A stretch of DNA of 64,000 nt from Watersipora subatra (lineage: Eukaryota; Bryozoa; Gymnolaemata; Cheilostomatida; Watersiporidae). Made by a program: the position numbers and the translations under genes. Shown here one piece after another: positions 62,661-64,000 of this stretch; the first letter of the stretch is position 1; every line of letters starts with the position of its first letter. The notes under the pieces were generated by a model. It had not been told where the DNA came from. It made no database searches and worked only from the letters and a program-made list of their open reading frames with translations. The stretch spans positions 3,054,001-3,118,000 of the forward strand of contig NC_088715.1 in NCBI RefSeq assembly GCF_963576615.1, in the 5' to 3' direction.

Positions 62661-62695
62661 GTACGGTGGCAAAGTTGTTTTTACAATTCGTAGAT

Positions 62696-64000
62696 ACTCC
62701 TATTACCTCTGTGTCTCTGAACACCTATTATCTCTCTGTGTTTCTGGACACCTATTATCTCTCTGTTTCTCTGAACACCTATTATTCCTCTCTGTGTCTC
62801 TGAACACCTATTATCTCTCTCTGTGTCTCTGAACACCTATTATCTCTCTGTGTCTCTGAACACCTATTATCTCTCTGTGTATCTGAACACCTATTATCTC
62901 TCTGTGTCTCTGAACACCTATTATCTCTCTGTGTTTCTGGACACCTATTATCTCTCTGTTTCTCTGAACACCTATTATCTCTCTGTGTCTCTGAACACCT
63001 ATTATCTCTCTCTGTGTCTCTGAACACCTATTATCTCTCTGTGTCTCTGAACACCTATTATCCCTCTCTGTGTCTCTGAACACCTATTATCTCTCTGTGT
63101 CTCTGAACACCTATTATCTCTCTGTGTCTCTGAACACCTACTATCTCTCTCTGTGTCTCTGTGTCTCTGAACACCTATTATCTCTCTGTGTTTCTGGACA
63201 CCTATTATCTCTCTGTTTCTCTGAACACCTATTATCTCTCTGTGTCTCTGAACACCTATTATCTCTCTCTGTGTCTCTGAACACCTATTATCTCTCTGTG
63301 TCTCTGAACACCTATTATCCCTCTCTGTGTCTCTGAACACCTATTATCTCTCTGTGTTTCTGGACACCTATTATCTCTCTGTTTCTCTGAACACCTATTA
63401 TCTCTCTGTGTCTCTGAACACCTATTATCTCTCTCTGTTTCTCTGAACACCTATTATTCCTCTCTGTGTCTCTGAACACCTATTATCTCTCTCTGTGTCT
63501 CTGAACACCTATTATCTCTCTGTGTCTCTGAACACCTATTATCTCTCTGTGTATCTGAACACCTATTATCTCTCTGTGTCTCTGAACACCTATTATCTCT
63601 CTGTGTTTCTGGACACCTATTATCTCTCTGTTTCTCTGAACACCTATTATCTCTCTGTGTCTCTGAACACCTATTATCTCTCTCTGTGTCTCTGAACACC
63701 TATTATCTCTCTGTGTCTCTGAACACCTATTATCCCTCTCTGTGTCTCTGAACACCTATTATCTCTCTGTGTCTCTGAACACCTATTATCTCTCTGTGTT
63801 TCTGGACACCTATTATCTCTCTGTTTCTCTGAACACCTATTATCTCTCTGTGTCTCTGAACACCTATTATCTCTCTCTGTGTCTCTGAACACCTATTATC
63901 TCTCTGTGTCTCTGAACACCTATTATCCCTCTCTGTGTCTCTGAACACCTATTATCTCTCTGTGTCTCTGAACACCTATTATCTCTCTGTGTCTCTGAAC
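62696..64000. repeat. 27-29-bp minisatellite with 672-bp higher-order repeat, runs off the window
   Basis: Unit CACCTATTATCTCTCTGTGTCTCTGAA. Blocks at 62782-63027 and 63454-63699 match at a 672-bp step, including rare variants (GTATCTGAA, TTTCTGGA). It begins about 35 bp after the exon 33 donor. Open frames on both strands are by-products. Confidence 0.95.

Overview
The window is eukaryotic, almost certainly metazoan DNA. It is AT-rich and intron-dense, carries cut-and-paste DNA transposons of the Kolobok and hAT types, and is packed with long minisatellites. Its main gene is a multi-exon, cysteine-rich, single-pass membrane protein. The style fits a marine invertebrate, perhaps a lophotrochozoan, but no taxon marker was seen and that is a guess. 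There are no bacterial-type operons, rRNAs or CRISPR arrays.

One gene on the + strand fills the window. I could join 33 exons (703-62660). Splice phases agree across every junction and the open frame is about 4.9 kb (roughly 1,636 codons). Both ends are missing: exon 1 begins at an acceptor and the last exon seen ends at a donor. Exons 1-30 encode an ectodomain of tandem short cysteine modules. The half-unit is C-x5-C-x4-C-x3-C with an acidic residue before the first Cys, and it resembles EB, Dickkopf-N or EGF-like modules. Exon 30 adds a Gly/Ser/acidic stalk, one hydrophobic helix and a basic stop-transfer sequence. Exons 31-33 encode a charged, lysine-rich cytoplasmic tail. The overall form is a type I receptor or scavenger-like surface protein.

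A second, small gene lies antisense inside the first intron (3169 to 2373, - strand). It has two exons and encodes a 65-residue acidic protein that I do not recognise.

The introns hold the rest. Mobile elements: a 1.29-kb fold-back element (3920-5204), a long-TIR element near 8.55-9.40 kb, a hAT element with an exact 8-bp duplication (13873-15355) and a nested TIR insertion, a decayed 4.06-kb Kolobok element with TTAA duplications (24044-28106), a hAT-like non-autonomous element (37703-38746), a TA-flanked element (44456-45770) with relatives at 11 and 58.5 kb, a second hAT copy (48611-49304), a TTAA-flanked non-autonomous element (51278-52646), and several copies of a tRNA-like/hairpin repeat. 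Minisatellites have units of 17, 19, 21, 23, 24, 27-29, 31, 39, 41, 64 and 101 bp, the largest being 3.3 kb of a 39-bp unit. Several arrays touch or duplicate splice sites: acceptors at 22525, 29497 and 35563, and the donor at 59097. Long open frames inside the arrays follow from unit length and are not treated as genes.
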